DNA of 64,000 nt from Streptomyces flaveus (GTDB lineage: Bacteria; Actinomycetota; Actinomycetes; Streptomycetales; Streptomycetaceae). The stretch is from contig NZ_BMPQ01000004.1 of assembly GCF_014647675.1 (NCBI RefSeq), positions 62,001 to 126,000 on the forward strand. The letters run 5' to 3'. Of the stretch, positions 16,652 to 24,783 are shown one piece after another. Positions within the stretch are counted from its first letter, which is position 1. Every line of letters starts with the position of its first letter. A program made the translations under genes and the position numbers. The notes beneath the pieces were generated by a model. That model was not told the DNA's origin. It made no database searches and saw only the letters and a list, made by a program, of their open reading frames with translations.

Positions 16652-17446
16652 ATGGAACAGATCCTTTATGAGGCGAAGGACGGCGTCGCCGTCATCACCC
16701 TGAACCGGCCCGAGGTCGCGAACGCCCAGACGATGGCGCTGCTCGACGACCTCGACGCCGCCTGGACCCGGGCCGCGCAGGACGACGACGTCCGGGTGAT
16801 CGTGCTGCGCGCCAACGGCCGGCACTTCTCCTCCGGGCACGACCTGAAGGACCGCTGGCCCGGACCCGGCGAGCTGACCCTGGAGTGGATCTACAACACC
16901 GAGGCGCGCCGCTACCTCGACTACTCGCTGCGCTGGCGCAACGTGCCCAAGCCGTCGATCGCCGCCGTGCAGGGCAAGTGCATCGCCGCGGGGCTGATGC
17001 TGTGCTGGCCGTGCGATCTCATCGTGGCCGCCGACAACGCCGAATTCTCCGACCCGGTCGTGCACATGGGCATCGGCGGCGTCGAATACCACGGCCACAC
17101 CTGGGAGCTCGGCCCGCGCAAGGCCAAGGAGATCCTCTTCACCGGCCGTCCCCTCACGGCCGGCGAAGCCGAGCAGGTCGGCATGGTCAACCGGGTCGTC
17201 CCCCTCGACGAGCTCGACGACGCGGCCCTGGAGCTGGCGGGGCGGATCGCGAAGATGCCGCCCTTCGGCCTGCGGCAGGCCAAGCGCGCCGTCAATCAGA
17301 GTCTCGACGTGCAGGGCTTCTACGCCGCCCTGCAGTCGGTCTTCGACATCCACCAGACCGGCCACGGAAACGCGCTGAGTGTCGACGGCTACCCGATCCT
17401 CACCCGCCTCGACGAGATGAAGAAGCAGCTCAAGCAGGAGGGGTGA
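16652..17446 (+). CDS. Enoyl-CoA hydratase/isomerase family protein
   Basis: 264 residues of the crotonase fold. The first oxyanion segment is HFSSGHDLKDRW and the second AAVQGKCIAAGLMLCWPCDLIVA. The usual catalytic Glu pair is not obvious in the second half (FSDPVVHMGIGGVEYHGHTWELG), so an isomerase, lyase or C-C hydrolase role is possible. The tail VNQSLDVQGFYAALQSVFDIHQTGHGNAL is typical of EchA-like proteins. Last gene of the acyl-CoA dehydrogenase operon, and convergent with the gene at 17484. Confidence 0.88.
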   Translation: MEQILYEAKDGVAVITLNRPEVANAQTMALLDDLDAAWTRAAQDDDVRVIVLRANGRHFSSGHDLKDRWPGPGELTLEWIYNTEARRYLDYSLRWRNVPKPSIAAVQGKCIAAGLMLCWPCDLIVAADNAEFSDPVVHMGIGGVEYHGHTWELGPRKAKEILFTGRPLTAGEAEQVGMVNRVVPLDELDDAALELAGRIAKMPPFGLRQAKRAVNQSLDVQGFYAALQSVFDIHQTGHGNALSVDGYPILTRLDEMKKQLKQEG

Positions 17447-17483
17447 GCGCCGGCGCCGGACGGGTCCGCTGGACATAGGGCTC

Positions 17484-18023
17484 TCACCGCGGATGCGCCT
17501 CGTCGAATCCCTCGTCGTCCAGGCCGTCCTCGAGTTCCACCTCGAAGGTGTTGAAGGCCATGGCAAGGGTGCCGTATCCGCCCACCGTGAACACCAGGTC
17601 CATCATCTGCCGGTCGTCCAGGCCCTCCTGCTCGGTCAGCGCGGCGTACGTGGCGTCGGACAGGCGCGAGTCCCGGTCGAGTTCGTCGACCGCGCGGTTG
17701 AGCAGCGTGTCCGCGCCGGCCCGTACCGCCGCGATCTCCTCCTCCGTCGCGCCCTTCCGGCGTGCCCCCGCCACGTGCTGCGCCCACTCGTACCGGCAGC
17801 GCCGCCGCCAGGCGATCCGCAGGATCGCCAGCTCGCGGAGTTTCGCCGGCAGCGTGCTCTTGGCCGCGAGGTGGGTGCTGAGAGTGAGGAAGGCCTTCGT
17901 CAGCTCGGGATGATTGAGCAGGAAGCTGATCGAGTTGGCGTGCGGGACGGTGCGGCCGCCCGTCATGGGGAAGATGGCGTCCTGATCCCATTCGGCGTAC
18001 GGCACGGGGGCGAGTCGCGTCAT
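17484..18023 (-). CDS. Carboxymuconolactone decarboxylase-family (AhpD-like fold) protein
   Basis: 179 residues. The core (LAAKSTLPAKLRELAILRIAWRRRCRYEWAQHVAGARRKG) matches the CMD/AhpD all-helical fold in the group without a CxxC redox pair. Such proteins decarboxylate or tautomerise small lactones, but many have no known reaction. Its start overlaps the SDR stop (ATGA), so it is the last gene of the TauD-SDR-CMD unit. The frame extends upstream of the chosen ATG but only by running through the SDR gene. Confidence 0.82.
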   Translation of the reverse strand: MTRLAPVPYAEWDQDAIFPMTGGRTVPHANSISFLLNHPELTKAFLTLSTHLAAKSTLPAKLRELAILRIAWRRRCRYEWAQHVAGARRKGATEEEIAAVRAGADTLLNRAVDELDRDSRLSDATYAALTEQEGLDDRQMMDLVFTVGGYGTLAMAFNTFEVELEDGLDDEGFDEAHPR

Positions 18024-18751
18024 GTGTTGCGGCCTCCGTTCACTCCGAGAATCTGGCCGGTGATGTACCCGGCCTCCTCGGAGGCCAGGAAGGCGCACGC
18101 CGCCGCGATGTCCTCGGGGCGGCCGACCCGGCGCACCGGGGTGCGGGCGATGTGGTCCTCGACCGTCCCGCCGAGCAGCCGCCGGGACTCCGCCTTGCGG
18201 AGCATGGGGGTGTCGACGAAGCCCGGTGGCACCGCGTTCACCGTGATGCCGGCCGGGCCGAGTTCGAGGGCGAGGGATTTGGTCAGGCCGTTGACCGCCG
18301 ACTTGGCGGCCACGTAGTGCGCCATGAACGGCTGCCCGGAGTGCGTGCTGGACGAGGAGATGTTGACGATGCGGCCCCAGCCGGCCGCGGTCATGTCGGG
18401 CAGCGTGGCCTGGATGCAGTGGAAGACCCCGTGGAGGTTGACGTTCACGACGCGCAGCCAGGCCTCGAAGGACAGCTCGGCGAAGCGCTTGAAGCCGTCC
18501 ACGCCGGCCCCGTTGACCAGGATCGAGATGGGCCCGAGCCGCTCACGTACGGTGTCCATCGCCTTGTCGACCTGTCCGCGGTCCGTCACGTCGGCGGTCA
18601 CCGGGAGCACGCCGTCGAGGTCGGCGGGCGCGAGGTCCACGGTCGCGACGCGATGCCCGTCAGCCGCCAGCCGGCAGGCGACTGCGCGCCCGATGCCGGA
18701 CGCGCCGCCGGTCACGACCGCGGTCCGCGGCGGCGTCGCCGCGCCGCTCAT
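18020..18751 (-). CDS. Short-chain dehydrogenase/reductase (FabG/HSD type)
   Basis: 243 residues, complete Rossmann SDR. The cofactor motif is TGGASGIG, the Asp after beta 2 (VDLAPADL) points to NAD, NGAG is present, and the active site is SSS plus Y-x3-K in HYVAAKSA. The C-terminus ILGVNGGRNT is typical. Probably a 3-hydroxyacyl-CoA or alicyclic alcohol dehydrogenase. Overlaps with the genes on both sides by 4 bp, so translation is coupled. Confidence 0.9.
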   Translation of the reverse strand: MSGAATPPRTAVVTGGASGIGRAVACRLAADGHRVATVDLAPADLDGVLPVTADVTDRGQVDKAMDTVRERLGPISILVNGAGVDGFKRFAELSFEAWLRVVNVNLHGVFHCIQATLPDMTAAGWGRIVNISSSSTHSGQPFMAHYVAAKSAVNGLTKSLALELGPAGITVNAVPPGFVDTPMLRKAESRRLLGGTVEDHIARTPVRRVGRPEDIAAACAFLASEEAGYITGQILGVNGGRNT

Positions 18752-19557
18752 CCGAAGGCCTCGTCGCCGACGACGGTGGTGCGGTGCAGCAGCCGTTCGG
18801 AGGAGCGGTCGTACGGCAGCGCGCGGTGCAGGATGGCGGTGTTGTCCCAGGCCACGAAGTCGCCGACCTGCCAGTCGTGGGTGTAGCGGAACCGGTCCTG
18901 GGTGCACCAGTCCTGCAGCTCGTCCAGCAGCGCGCGGCCCTCGTCGGGTGCCATGCCGACGATGCGGTCGGCGGTGGTGCCGATGACGAGCGAGCGGCGG
19001 CCGTCGCGGCGCCGCCACACCAGGGACATCTCCCGCTCGGGCAGGCTGCGCCAGCGCGCCAGCTCCTTCTCGCTCGGGTCGGGCTTCGCCCGCAGTTGGG
19101 CGGCGGCGAAGCTGTGCACGACACGCAGGCTCTCGTAGCGCTTGCGGTCCTGCTCCGGCAGGTTCTCGTACGCGGCGTAGGTGTTCGCGAACTCCGTGCC
19201 GCCGCCCTTCATGGCGACATGGCGGGCTGTGAGGGTCGTTGCCTTCACCGGGACGTCGTCGTCCGTCGTGCCGTCCAAGTGCCAGTGGAAGGTCCCTCGC
19301 AGGTACTCGGCCGAGGGGTTCTTCGACGGGTCCAGGGAGATCGGGAAGATCCTCTTGCCACGGACACTGACCACCTCGCCCAGCTTGGAGCTGAGGGCGA
19401 TCTGCTGCTCGTCGTCGAGGTTCAGCCCGCGGATCAGCAGCACGCCGCGCCACTTGAGGGCTTCGGCGCAGCGGGCGACGAGCTTCTCGTCCAGCGGGTC
19501 CGTCACGTGGGTGAACTCCACTCCCAGGGACGGGTTCAGGGCATGGGTCTCCGGCAT
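18748..19557 (-). CDS. TauD/TfdA-family 2-oxoglutarate-dependent dioxygenase
   Basis: 269 residues. The iron facial triad is visible as H-x-D in TFHWHLDGTTDD and a distal His in NTAILHRALPY, with the 2-oxoglutarate-binding Arg expected just after (RLLHRTTV). Family members hydroxylate unactivated carbons, often releasing sulfite or an alkoxy group. First gene of a minus-strand unit; operator copy 3 lies 22-36 bp upstream of the ATG, so this unit follows the island regulon. It is the third oxygenase type in the island, besides the Rieske and P450 enzymes. Confidence 0.9.
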   Translation of the reverse strand: MPETHALNPSLGVEFTHVTDPLDEKLVARCAEALKWRGVLLIRGLNLDDEQQIALSSKLGEVVSVRGKRIFPISLDPSKNPSAEYLRGTFHWHLDGTTDDDVPVKATTLTARHVAMKGGGTEFANTYAAYENLPEQDRKRYESLRVVHSFAAAQLRAKPDPSEKELARWRSLPEREMSLVWRRRDGRRSLVIGTTADRIVGMAPDEGRALLDELQDWCTQDRFRYTHDWQVGDFVAWDNTAILHRALPYDRSSERLLHRTTVVGDEAFG

Positions 19558-19578
19558 GAAACTCCCCTTCCAAGTTAC

Positions 19579-19593
19579 GAGAACAATATTCTC
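19579..19593. promoter_or_regulatory. Island operator, copy 3 (GAGAAC-AAT-ATTCTC)
   Basis: One mismatch from consensus. Located 22 bp upstream of the TauD-type gene on the minus strand. Confidence 0.75.
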
Positions 19594-19643
19594 TGCATGT
19601 CGGCACGGGAAGAGTTCAGCATCAGATTCTCCTGTTCGGATGG

Positions 19644-19672
19644 TTGATTCGCTCAAAGAGAGAATGTAGTTT
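19644..19672 (+). promoter_or_regulatory. Promoter with everted operator, copy 4 (drives the SDR-ALDH-P450 unit)
   Basis: TTGATT (19644-19649), a 17-bp spacer and TAGTTT (19667-19672) form a good sigma-70-type promoter. The spacer contains TTCGCT-CAAAG-AGAGAA (19648-19664), an everted form of the island operator. The preceding bases TGTTCGGATGG and the whole arrangement are repeated almost identically at 57323-57362 ahead of the ABC transporter. Confidence 0.65.
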
Positions 19673-19707
19673 CCGTCGCAGTCGAGGTGCAGAACCGAGG
19701 AGGCCGG

Positions 19708-20439
19708 ATGCGATTCCAGGACAAGGTCGCCATCGTCACGGGCGCCGGGCAGGGGATCGGTGAGGGCTACGCCCGCGCCCTCGCCGCCGAAGGCGCGCGG
19801 GTGGTGGTCGCCGAGCTGAACGAGACCCAGGGGCAACGCGTCGCCAAGGAGCTCGACGGTGCCCTGTACGTCCGCACGGACGTCTCCGACCCGGCTTCCG
19901 CGCAGACCCTCGTAGACACGGTGATGGGCGAGTTCGGGCGGATCGACTGCCTGGTCAACAACGCCGCGATCTTCCACGACATGCGCCGTGAAGGGCTCAC
20001 CACCGTCGACTACGACTACCTGGACCGCTTCCTGAAGGTGAACCTGCTCGGCGCCCTCTACGTGACCCGTGCCGCGCTGCCGCACCTGCAGGACGGCGCC
20101 GCCATCGTCAACCAGTCCTCCACCGCCGCCTGGTCGGCCACCGGCTTCTACGGCATGGCGAAGGCCGGCATCAACCACCTCACCGTCTCCCTCGCCGCCG
20201 AACTCGGCGACCGCGGCGTCCGCGTCAACGCCATCGCACCGGGCCCCACCGACACCGAGGCGACCCGGCACATCATCCCTGCCGAGCACCGCGACGCCAT
20301 GGTGCGCACCTTCGCCCTCAAGCGCATGGGCACCCCGGCCGACCAGGCCGGAGCCCTGCTCTTCCTGCTGTCCGACGAAGCGAGCTGGGTCACCGGGCAG
20401 ATCGTGGCCGTGGACGGCGGATCGGTGGTGCGGCTGTGA
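19708..20439 (+). CDS. Short-chain dehydrogenase/reductase
   Basis: 243 residues. TGAGQGIGEGYARALAAEGA cofactor motif, NNAA, Ser in NQSSTAAW, catalytic Y-x3-K in FYGMAKAG and the terminal IVAVDGGSVV. The ATG at 19708 has GAGGAGG at ideal spacing, ruling out the upstream in-frame start. First gene of the longest unit of the island, which runs to about 29.2 kb. Likely oxidises an alcohol to the aldehyde or ketone handled by the next gene, an aldehyde dehydrogenase. Confidence 0.92.
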   Translation: MRFQDKVAIVTGAGQGIGEGYARALAAEGARVVVAELNETQGQRVAKELDGALYVRTDVSDPASAQTLVDTVMGEFGRIDCLVNNAAIFHDMRREGLTTVDYDYLDRFLKVNLLGALYVTRAALPHLQDGAAIVNQSSTAAWSATGFYGMAKAGINHLTVSLAAELGDRGVRVNAIAPGPTDTEATRHIIPAEHRDAMVRTFALKRMGTPADQAGALLFLLSDEASWVTGQIVAVDGGSVVRL

Positions 20440-21908
20440 ACGCATCGCCCGCCACGACCCCGTTCACCGGCCGCCTGCTCATCGACGGCGAACTGACGAC
20501 GACGAAGGCCACCTACCCCACCCTGAACCCCGCGACCGGCGAAGTCCTCGGCCACGCCCCCGACGCGACCGCCGCCGACGCCGAGACCGCCATTGCCGCC
20601 GCCCGCCGCGCCTTCGACACCACCGCCTGGGCCACCGACACCGAGCTGCGCGTGCGCTGCCTGCGCCAGCTGCACGCCGCCCTCGACGAGCACCGCGAGC
20701 AACTGCGGGACCTGACCATCGCCGAGGCCGGCGCGCCCCGGATGCTCACGCACGGTCCGCAACTCGACGAGCCGCTCGGCCTGCTGACCTACTACGCCCG
20801 CCTCGCCGAGACATACACCTTCACCGAAGACCTCGGCGAGAGCGAGCAGCGCGGGCAGCGCCACCACCGCTGGGCGGAGAAGGAGCCGGCCGGCGTCGTC
20901 GCCGCGATCCTGCCGTACAACTTCCCCAACCAGCTGGCCCTCGCCAAGCTGGCCCCGGCGCTCGCCGCCGGCTGCACCGTCGTCCTCAAGGCCGCCCCCG
21001 AGACCCCGCTGACCACCCTCGCCCTCGCCGACCTCATCGCCGGGCACACGGACATCCCCCCGGGGGTCGTGAACATCATCAGCTCCTCCGGCGTCGAGAC
21101 CGGCAAGGTCCTGACCACGCACCGCGACATCGACATGGTCACCTTCACCGGGTCCACGGCGACCGGACGGCGCATCATGGCCGCCGCCGGCGACACCGTG
21201 AAGAAGGTGTTCCTGGAGCTCGGCGGCAAGTCCGCGATGATCGTCCTCGACGACGCCGACTTCGCCAGGGCGGCCATGTTCGCCGCCTTCACCATCTGCT
21301 CCCACTCCGGCCAGGGCTGCGCCCTCACCTCACGGCTGCTGGTGCCGCGCGCACACCACGACGCCATCGTGAACCTCGTCGCCGCGGGCATGGAGCGGGT
21401 ACGGGTCGGGGACCCGGCGGACCCCAAGACCGCGATGGGGCCGCTGATCTCGGCGCGGCAGCGCGAGAAGGTCGACGGGATGGTGCGCCGGGCCGTCGAG
21501 GCCGGCGCGACACTGGTCGCGGGCGGCAAGCCGATCGACCCGGGCTTCTTCTACGCCCCCACCCTCCTCGCCGGCGTCGATGAGGACAGCGAGATCGCCC
21601 AGGACGAGGTGTTCGGCCCGGTCCTCGTCGTCATCCCGTACGACGACGAGGACCATGCCGTACGCATCGCCAACAACTCCGTGTACGGGCTCTCCGGCGC
21701 CGTGCACAGCGCCGACGAGCAGCGGGCGATCCGGGTCGCCCGGCGCATCCGCACCGGCACCTTCTCCATCAACGGCGGCAACTACTTCGCACCCGACGTG
21801 CCCTTCGGCGGCTACAAGCAGTCCGGCATCGGCCGCGAGTCCGGCCGCGCCGGCTTCGAGGAATTCCTGGAGACCAAGGCGTTCGCGACGGTGGTGGGCA
21901 CAGCATGA
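20436..21908 (+). CDS. NAD(P)-dependent aldehyde dehydrogenase
   Basis: 490 residues, full-length ALDH. The cofactor and active-site features are ILPYNFPNQLALAKLAPALAAGC, FTGSTATGRRIM, Glu261 in FLELGGKS and the nucleophile Cys295 in SGQGCALTSR, followed by the conserved DEVFGPVLVVIPY and YGLSGAVHS. It oxidises an aldehyde to the acid, which the following CoA-transferase could activate. GTGA overlap with the SDR and ATGA overlap with the CoA-transferase indicate tight coupling. Confidence 0.94.
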   Translation: MNASPATTPFTGRLLIDGELTTTKATYPTLNPATGEVLGHAPDATAADAETAIAAARRAFDTTAWATDTELRVRCLRQLHAALDEHREQLRDLTIAEAGAPRMLTHGPQLDEPLGLLTYYARLAETYTFTEDLGESEQRGQRHHRWAEKEPAGVVAAILPYNFPNQLALAKLAPALAAGCTVVLKAAPETPLTTLALADLIAGHTDIPPGVVNIISSSGVETGKVLTTHRDIDMVTFTGSTATGRRIMAAAGDTVKKVFLELGGKSAMIVLDDADFARAAMFAAFTICSHSGQGCALTSRLLVPRAHHDAIVNLVAAGMERVRVGDPADPKTAMGPLISARQREKVDGMVRRAVEAGATLVAGGKPIDPGFFYAPTLLAGVDEDSEIAQDEVFGPVLVVIPYDDEDHAVRIANNSVYGLSGAVHSADEQRAIRVARRIRTGTFSINGGNYFAPDVPFGGYKQSGIGRESGRAGFEEFLETKAFATVVGTA

Positions 21909-23113
21909 GCGGGCCCCTCGAAGGCATCCGCGTCCTGGAAGTGGCCATGTACGGGTTCGTGCCCTCGGCGGGCGCGGTGCTCGCCGACTGGGGCGCCGAC
22001 GTGGTCAAGGTCGAGCACGCCGTCACCGGCGACCCACAGCGCGGCCTGCGCCAGACCGGCACCCTGCGGGTCGACGGCGATCCCAACCCGAACGTCGCCC
22101 ACGCCAACCGAGGCAAGCGCAGCATCGGCCTCGACATGTCCAAGCCGGAGGGCCTGGAGGTGCTGCACGAACTGGTGCGCCGCGCCGACGTGTTCCTCAC
22201 CAGCTTCATGCCGGCCTCCCGGGCCCGTCTCGGCATCGACGTCGACGACATCCGCGCGCTGAACCCGAAGATCGTCTACGCGCGGGGGAGCGCCCTCGGC
22301 GTCCTGGGACCCGAGGCCGACAAGGGCGGCTACGACATGACCGCCTTCTGGGCCCGCGCCGGGACCGCCGCCAGCATCACCCCGCCCGGCGCCGACGGCA
22401 TGATCATGCCGCCCGCGCCCGCGTACGGCGACACCATCTCCGGCACCAACCTCGCCGGCGGCATCGCGGCCGCGCTGCTGCGCCGCGAACGCACCGGCGA
22501 GGCGCCGGTCGTCGACGTGTCGCTGCTGGGCAGCGGCGTGTGGGCGATGGGCCACGCCATGGCCGTATCGCTGCGCCTCGAGAAGACCTGGGAGGCGCCG
22601 CAGCCCGGCGCGCACGGCTCGCCCGCCAACCCGCTCTCCGGCCTCTACCGAACCGCGGACGACCGCTACATCTCGTTCGTCATGCTGCAGCCCGCGAAGT
22701 TCTGGCCGGACGTCTGCCGGCACATCGACCGCCCCGAACTCGCCGACGACTCGCGCTTCGCCACCGCCGAGGACATCGCGGCGAACACGGCGGAAGCCGT
22801 GAAGATCCTCACCGAGACCATCGGCCGGCGCCCGCTCGCCGAGTGGAGCGAACGGTTCGCCACCCTCGCCGGACCCTGGGCCCCCGTCCAGGACACCCTG
22901 CAGGCCGCCGCGGACGCGCAGGTGCGCGCCAACAGCTACATCACCCGGGCCGGAGAGCTCGAACTCGCAGCCAGCCCGGTGCAGTTCGACACCGAGCCCG
23001 CACACCTGGAAGCCGCCCCGGAATTCGCCGCCCAGACCGAGCAGGTCCTCACCGAGCTCGGCTACGACTGGGACCGCATCCTCGCCTTCAAGGCCCAGGG
23101 CGCGGTCACGTGA
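21905..23113 (+). CDS. CaiB/BaiF (class III) CoA-transferase
   Basis: 402 residues. Characteristic segments are GIRVLEVAMYGFVPSAGAVLADWGADVVKVEH, HANRGKRSIGLDMSKPEG, and a catalytic Asp (Asp204 in VVDVSLLGSG) at the position known in formyl-CoA transferase. It moves CoA between acyl groups, so it can activate a carboxylic acid without ATP. The gene sits between the aldehyde dehydrogenase and the importer's binding protein, fitting activation of the acid made by the ALDH. Confidence 0.92.
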   Translation: MSGPLEGIRVLEVAMYGFVPSAGAVLADWGADVVKVEHAVTGDPQRGLRQTGTLRVDGDPNPNVAHANRGKRSIGLDMSKPEGLEVLHELVRRADVFLTSFMPASRARLGIDVDDIRALNPKIVYARGSALGVLGPEADKGGYDMTAFWARAGTAASITPPGADGMIMPPAPAYGDTISGTNLAGGIAAALLRRERTGEAPVVDVSLLGSGVWAMGHAMAVSLRLEKTWEAPQPGAHGSPANPLSGLYRTADDRYISFVMLQPAKFWPDVCRHIDRPELADDSRFATAEDIAANTAEAVKILTETIGRRPLAEWSERFATLAGPWAPVQDTLQAAADAQVRANSYITRAGELELAASPVQFDTEPAHLEAAPEFAAQTEQVLTELGYDWDRILAFKAQGAVT

Positions 23114-23135
23114 CCCGTTGAGTCCAGGAGGACCC

Positions 23136-24521
23136 ATGCGCAGGTTGCTGATCGGAGTGGTCACCGTGCTCGCGGTGCTGCTCGCCGGCTGTTCCACCCG
23201 CTCGGACTCGGGCAGCGGCGAGCCCGAGGAGACCAGCGGCGCCGAGTCGAGCGCTCCCGCCGTCGACGGCCCGGACTTCGGGACGCTGAAGAACGTCTGT
23301 GGCAAGGGCGATGCCAAGGCGGTGAGCCAGCAGGGCGTCACCGACGACAGGGTCGAGCTCGGGGTCTTCACCGACCAGGGCTTCACCAAGAACTCCGAAA
23401 TGGTCGACGCCGCGAAGGCGTTCACCTCCTGGTGCAACGACAACGGCGGCATCAACGGACGCAAGCTCGTGCCCGTCATCCGCGACGCGAAATTCCTGGA
23501 GGTCCGCCAGCGCATGCAGCAGTCATGCAAGGAGGACTTCATGCTGGTCGGCGGTGGCGCCTCGATGGACGGGCTCGCCACCAAGGACCGGCTGCGCTGC
23601 CTGCTTCCCGCCTTCCCGGCACAGTCCAGCTTCGCCCCCGCCGTCGGCTCCGACCTGCAGGTGATGTCCGCGGGCCCGTTCTCCGGGCATTTCCAGTACG
23701 CGGGGTTCTACCAGTGGCTGCTCAAGGAGAAGTTCCCCGGTTCCGCGCAGCACGTCGGCATCATCTCGGGCGACAGCCCGGTGACCAAGGTCCTGGCCGA
23801 GCAGTACAAGGAGTCGATCGCGACGCTCGGGGGAAAGGTCAGCTACTCCGACCTCTACCCGGCCACCGGCGTCTCCGACTGGACGCCGTACGCGCAGGCC
23901 CTGAAGAAGGAGAAGGTCAAGGGCCTGGTCTTCCACGGCGACTTCGCCAGCCTCGCCAAGCTGGAGCAGGCGCTCACCAGTCTCGGTTACGCGCCCGACT
24001 GGATCGATGCCAACAGCAACGCCTACTCCCAGAACTTCATCCAGCTGGCGGGATCGGCGCTCGGCACCCAGCACAACTACACCGAACTGTTCGCCACGCA
24101 CCCGCTGGATGCGAGCAAGGAGAATCCCGCGGTCAAGAAGGTCGAGGCCCTGTTCGCGAAGTACGCGCCGGGCAAGCCCCTCACGTATCCCGCGCTGCGC
24201 GCCTTCTCAGCCTGGCTGCTGTTCGCCACCGCCGCCCGTGACTGCGACGAGCTGACCCGCCGTTGCGTGTACGACAACGCGCTGAAGATCACCGACTGGA
24301 CCGCCGGGGGCATCCAGGCCCCGTTCGACGTGAGCAAGCAGAACGTGCCCGGCAAGTGCTATTCGGTTGTCGAGGCGACGCCGGAGGGCTGGAAGCCGGC
24401 CTCCTTCGAGCAGGACAGCGGCCCGTATCGCTGCGACGCACCCGTGGTGGAGTTCAAGCGGAGCTACACCGAACCGGCCCGGCTCGCCGACGTCGGCAAG
24501 TCCCTGTCCGACCTCAAGTGA
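23136..24521 (+). CDS. Lipoprotein substrate-binding component of a branched-chain-amino-acid-type ABC importer
   Basis: 461 residues. A lipoprotein signal peptide is clear: MRRLLIGVV, a hydrophobic stretch, then VLLAGC with Cys19 as the lipidated residue. A Ser/Glu-rich linker leads to a type I periplasmic-binding fold (DRVELGVFTDQGF, WCNDNGGINGRKLVPV, GIISGDSPVTKVLAEQYKESI). The ATG with AGGAGG upstream is preferred to an upstream TTG. Its permease and ATPases are not adjacent but 33 kb away (57.4-61.0 kb). Both transcription units carry the island operator and nearly the same promoter. Confidence 0.9.
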   Translation: MRRLLIGVVTVLAVLLAGCSTRSDSGSGEPEETSGAESSAPAVDGPDFGTLKNVCGKGDAKAVSQQGVTDDRVELGVFTDQGFTKNSEMVDAAKAFTSWCNDNGGINGRKLVPVIRDAKFLEVRQRMQQSCKEDFMLVGGGASMDGLATKDRLRCLLPAFPAQSSFAPAVGSDLQVMSAGPFSGHFQYAGFYQWLLKEKFPGSAQHVGIISGDSPVTKVLAEQYKESIATLGGKVSYSDLYPATGVSDWTPYAQALKKEKVKGLVFHGDFASLAKLEQALTSLGYAPDWIDANSNAYSQNFIQLAGSALGTQHNYTELFATHPLDASKENPAVKKVEALFAKYAPGKPLTYPALRAFSAWLLFATAARDCDELTRRCVYDNALKITDWTAGGIQAPFDVSKQNVPGKCYSVVEATPEGWKPASFEQDSGPYRCDAPVVEFKRSYTEPARLADVGKSLSDLK

Positions 24522-24545
24522 CGTAAGGCCTCAAGTGACGTAAGG
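24512..24545 (+). repeat. 17-bp perfect tandem duplication spanning a stop codon
   Basis: CCTCAAGTGACGTAAGG occurs twice head to tail (24512-24528 and 24529-24545). The first copy contains the TGA of the binding-protein gene; the second ends in the AAGG of the ferredoxin Shine-Dalgarno site. It looks like a recent slippage duplication that increased the gap between the two genes. Confidence 0.9.
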
Positions 24546-24557
24546 AGCGTGACCGCG

Positions 24558-24749
24558 GTGAAAGTACGCGTCGATCCCGAGCGCTGCCAGGGGCACACCC
24601 TGTGTGCGATGCGCGCCCCCGAGGTGTTCGAGCTGAGTGACATCGACGGCCATTCGTCGCCGGTGGCCGAGGAGGTGCCCGAAGAGCAGCAGGACCGGGT
24701 GATCGATGCCGTCCGCTCCTGCCCCGAGCGGGCCATCAGCGTCGTCTGA
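24558..24749 (+). CDS. Small [3Fe-4S]-type ferredoxin (P450 redox partner)
   Basis: About 63 residues. Cysteines are arranged as C-x5-C in RCQGHTLCAM and a final Cys-Pro in RSCPERAI, the actinomycete single-cluster [3Fe-4S] pattern. The second position of a [4Fe-4S] set is not Cys. The GTG at 24558 has AAGGAG ten bases upstream; a GTG at 24549 is too close to it. It directly precedes the P450 gene and surely transfers electrons to it. A ferredoxin reductase is not adjacent. Confidence 0.92.
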   Translation: MKVRVDPERCQGHTLCAMRAPEVFELSDIDGHSSPVAEEVPEEQQDRVIDAVRSCPERAISVV

Positions 24750-24783
24750 ACGGCAGGCACAGGGCAGGGACAGGGAGAGAGCG

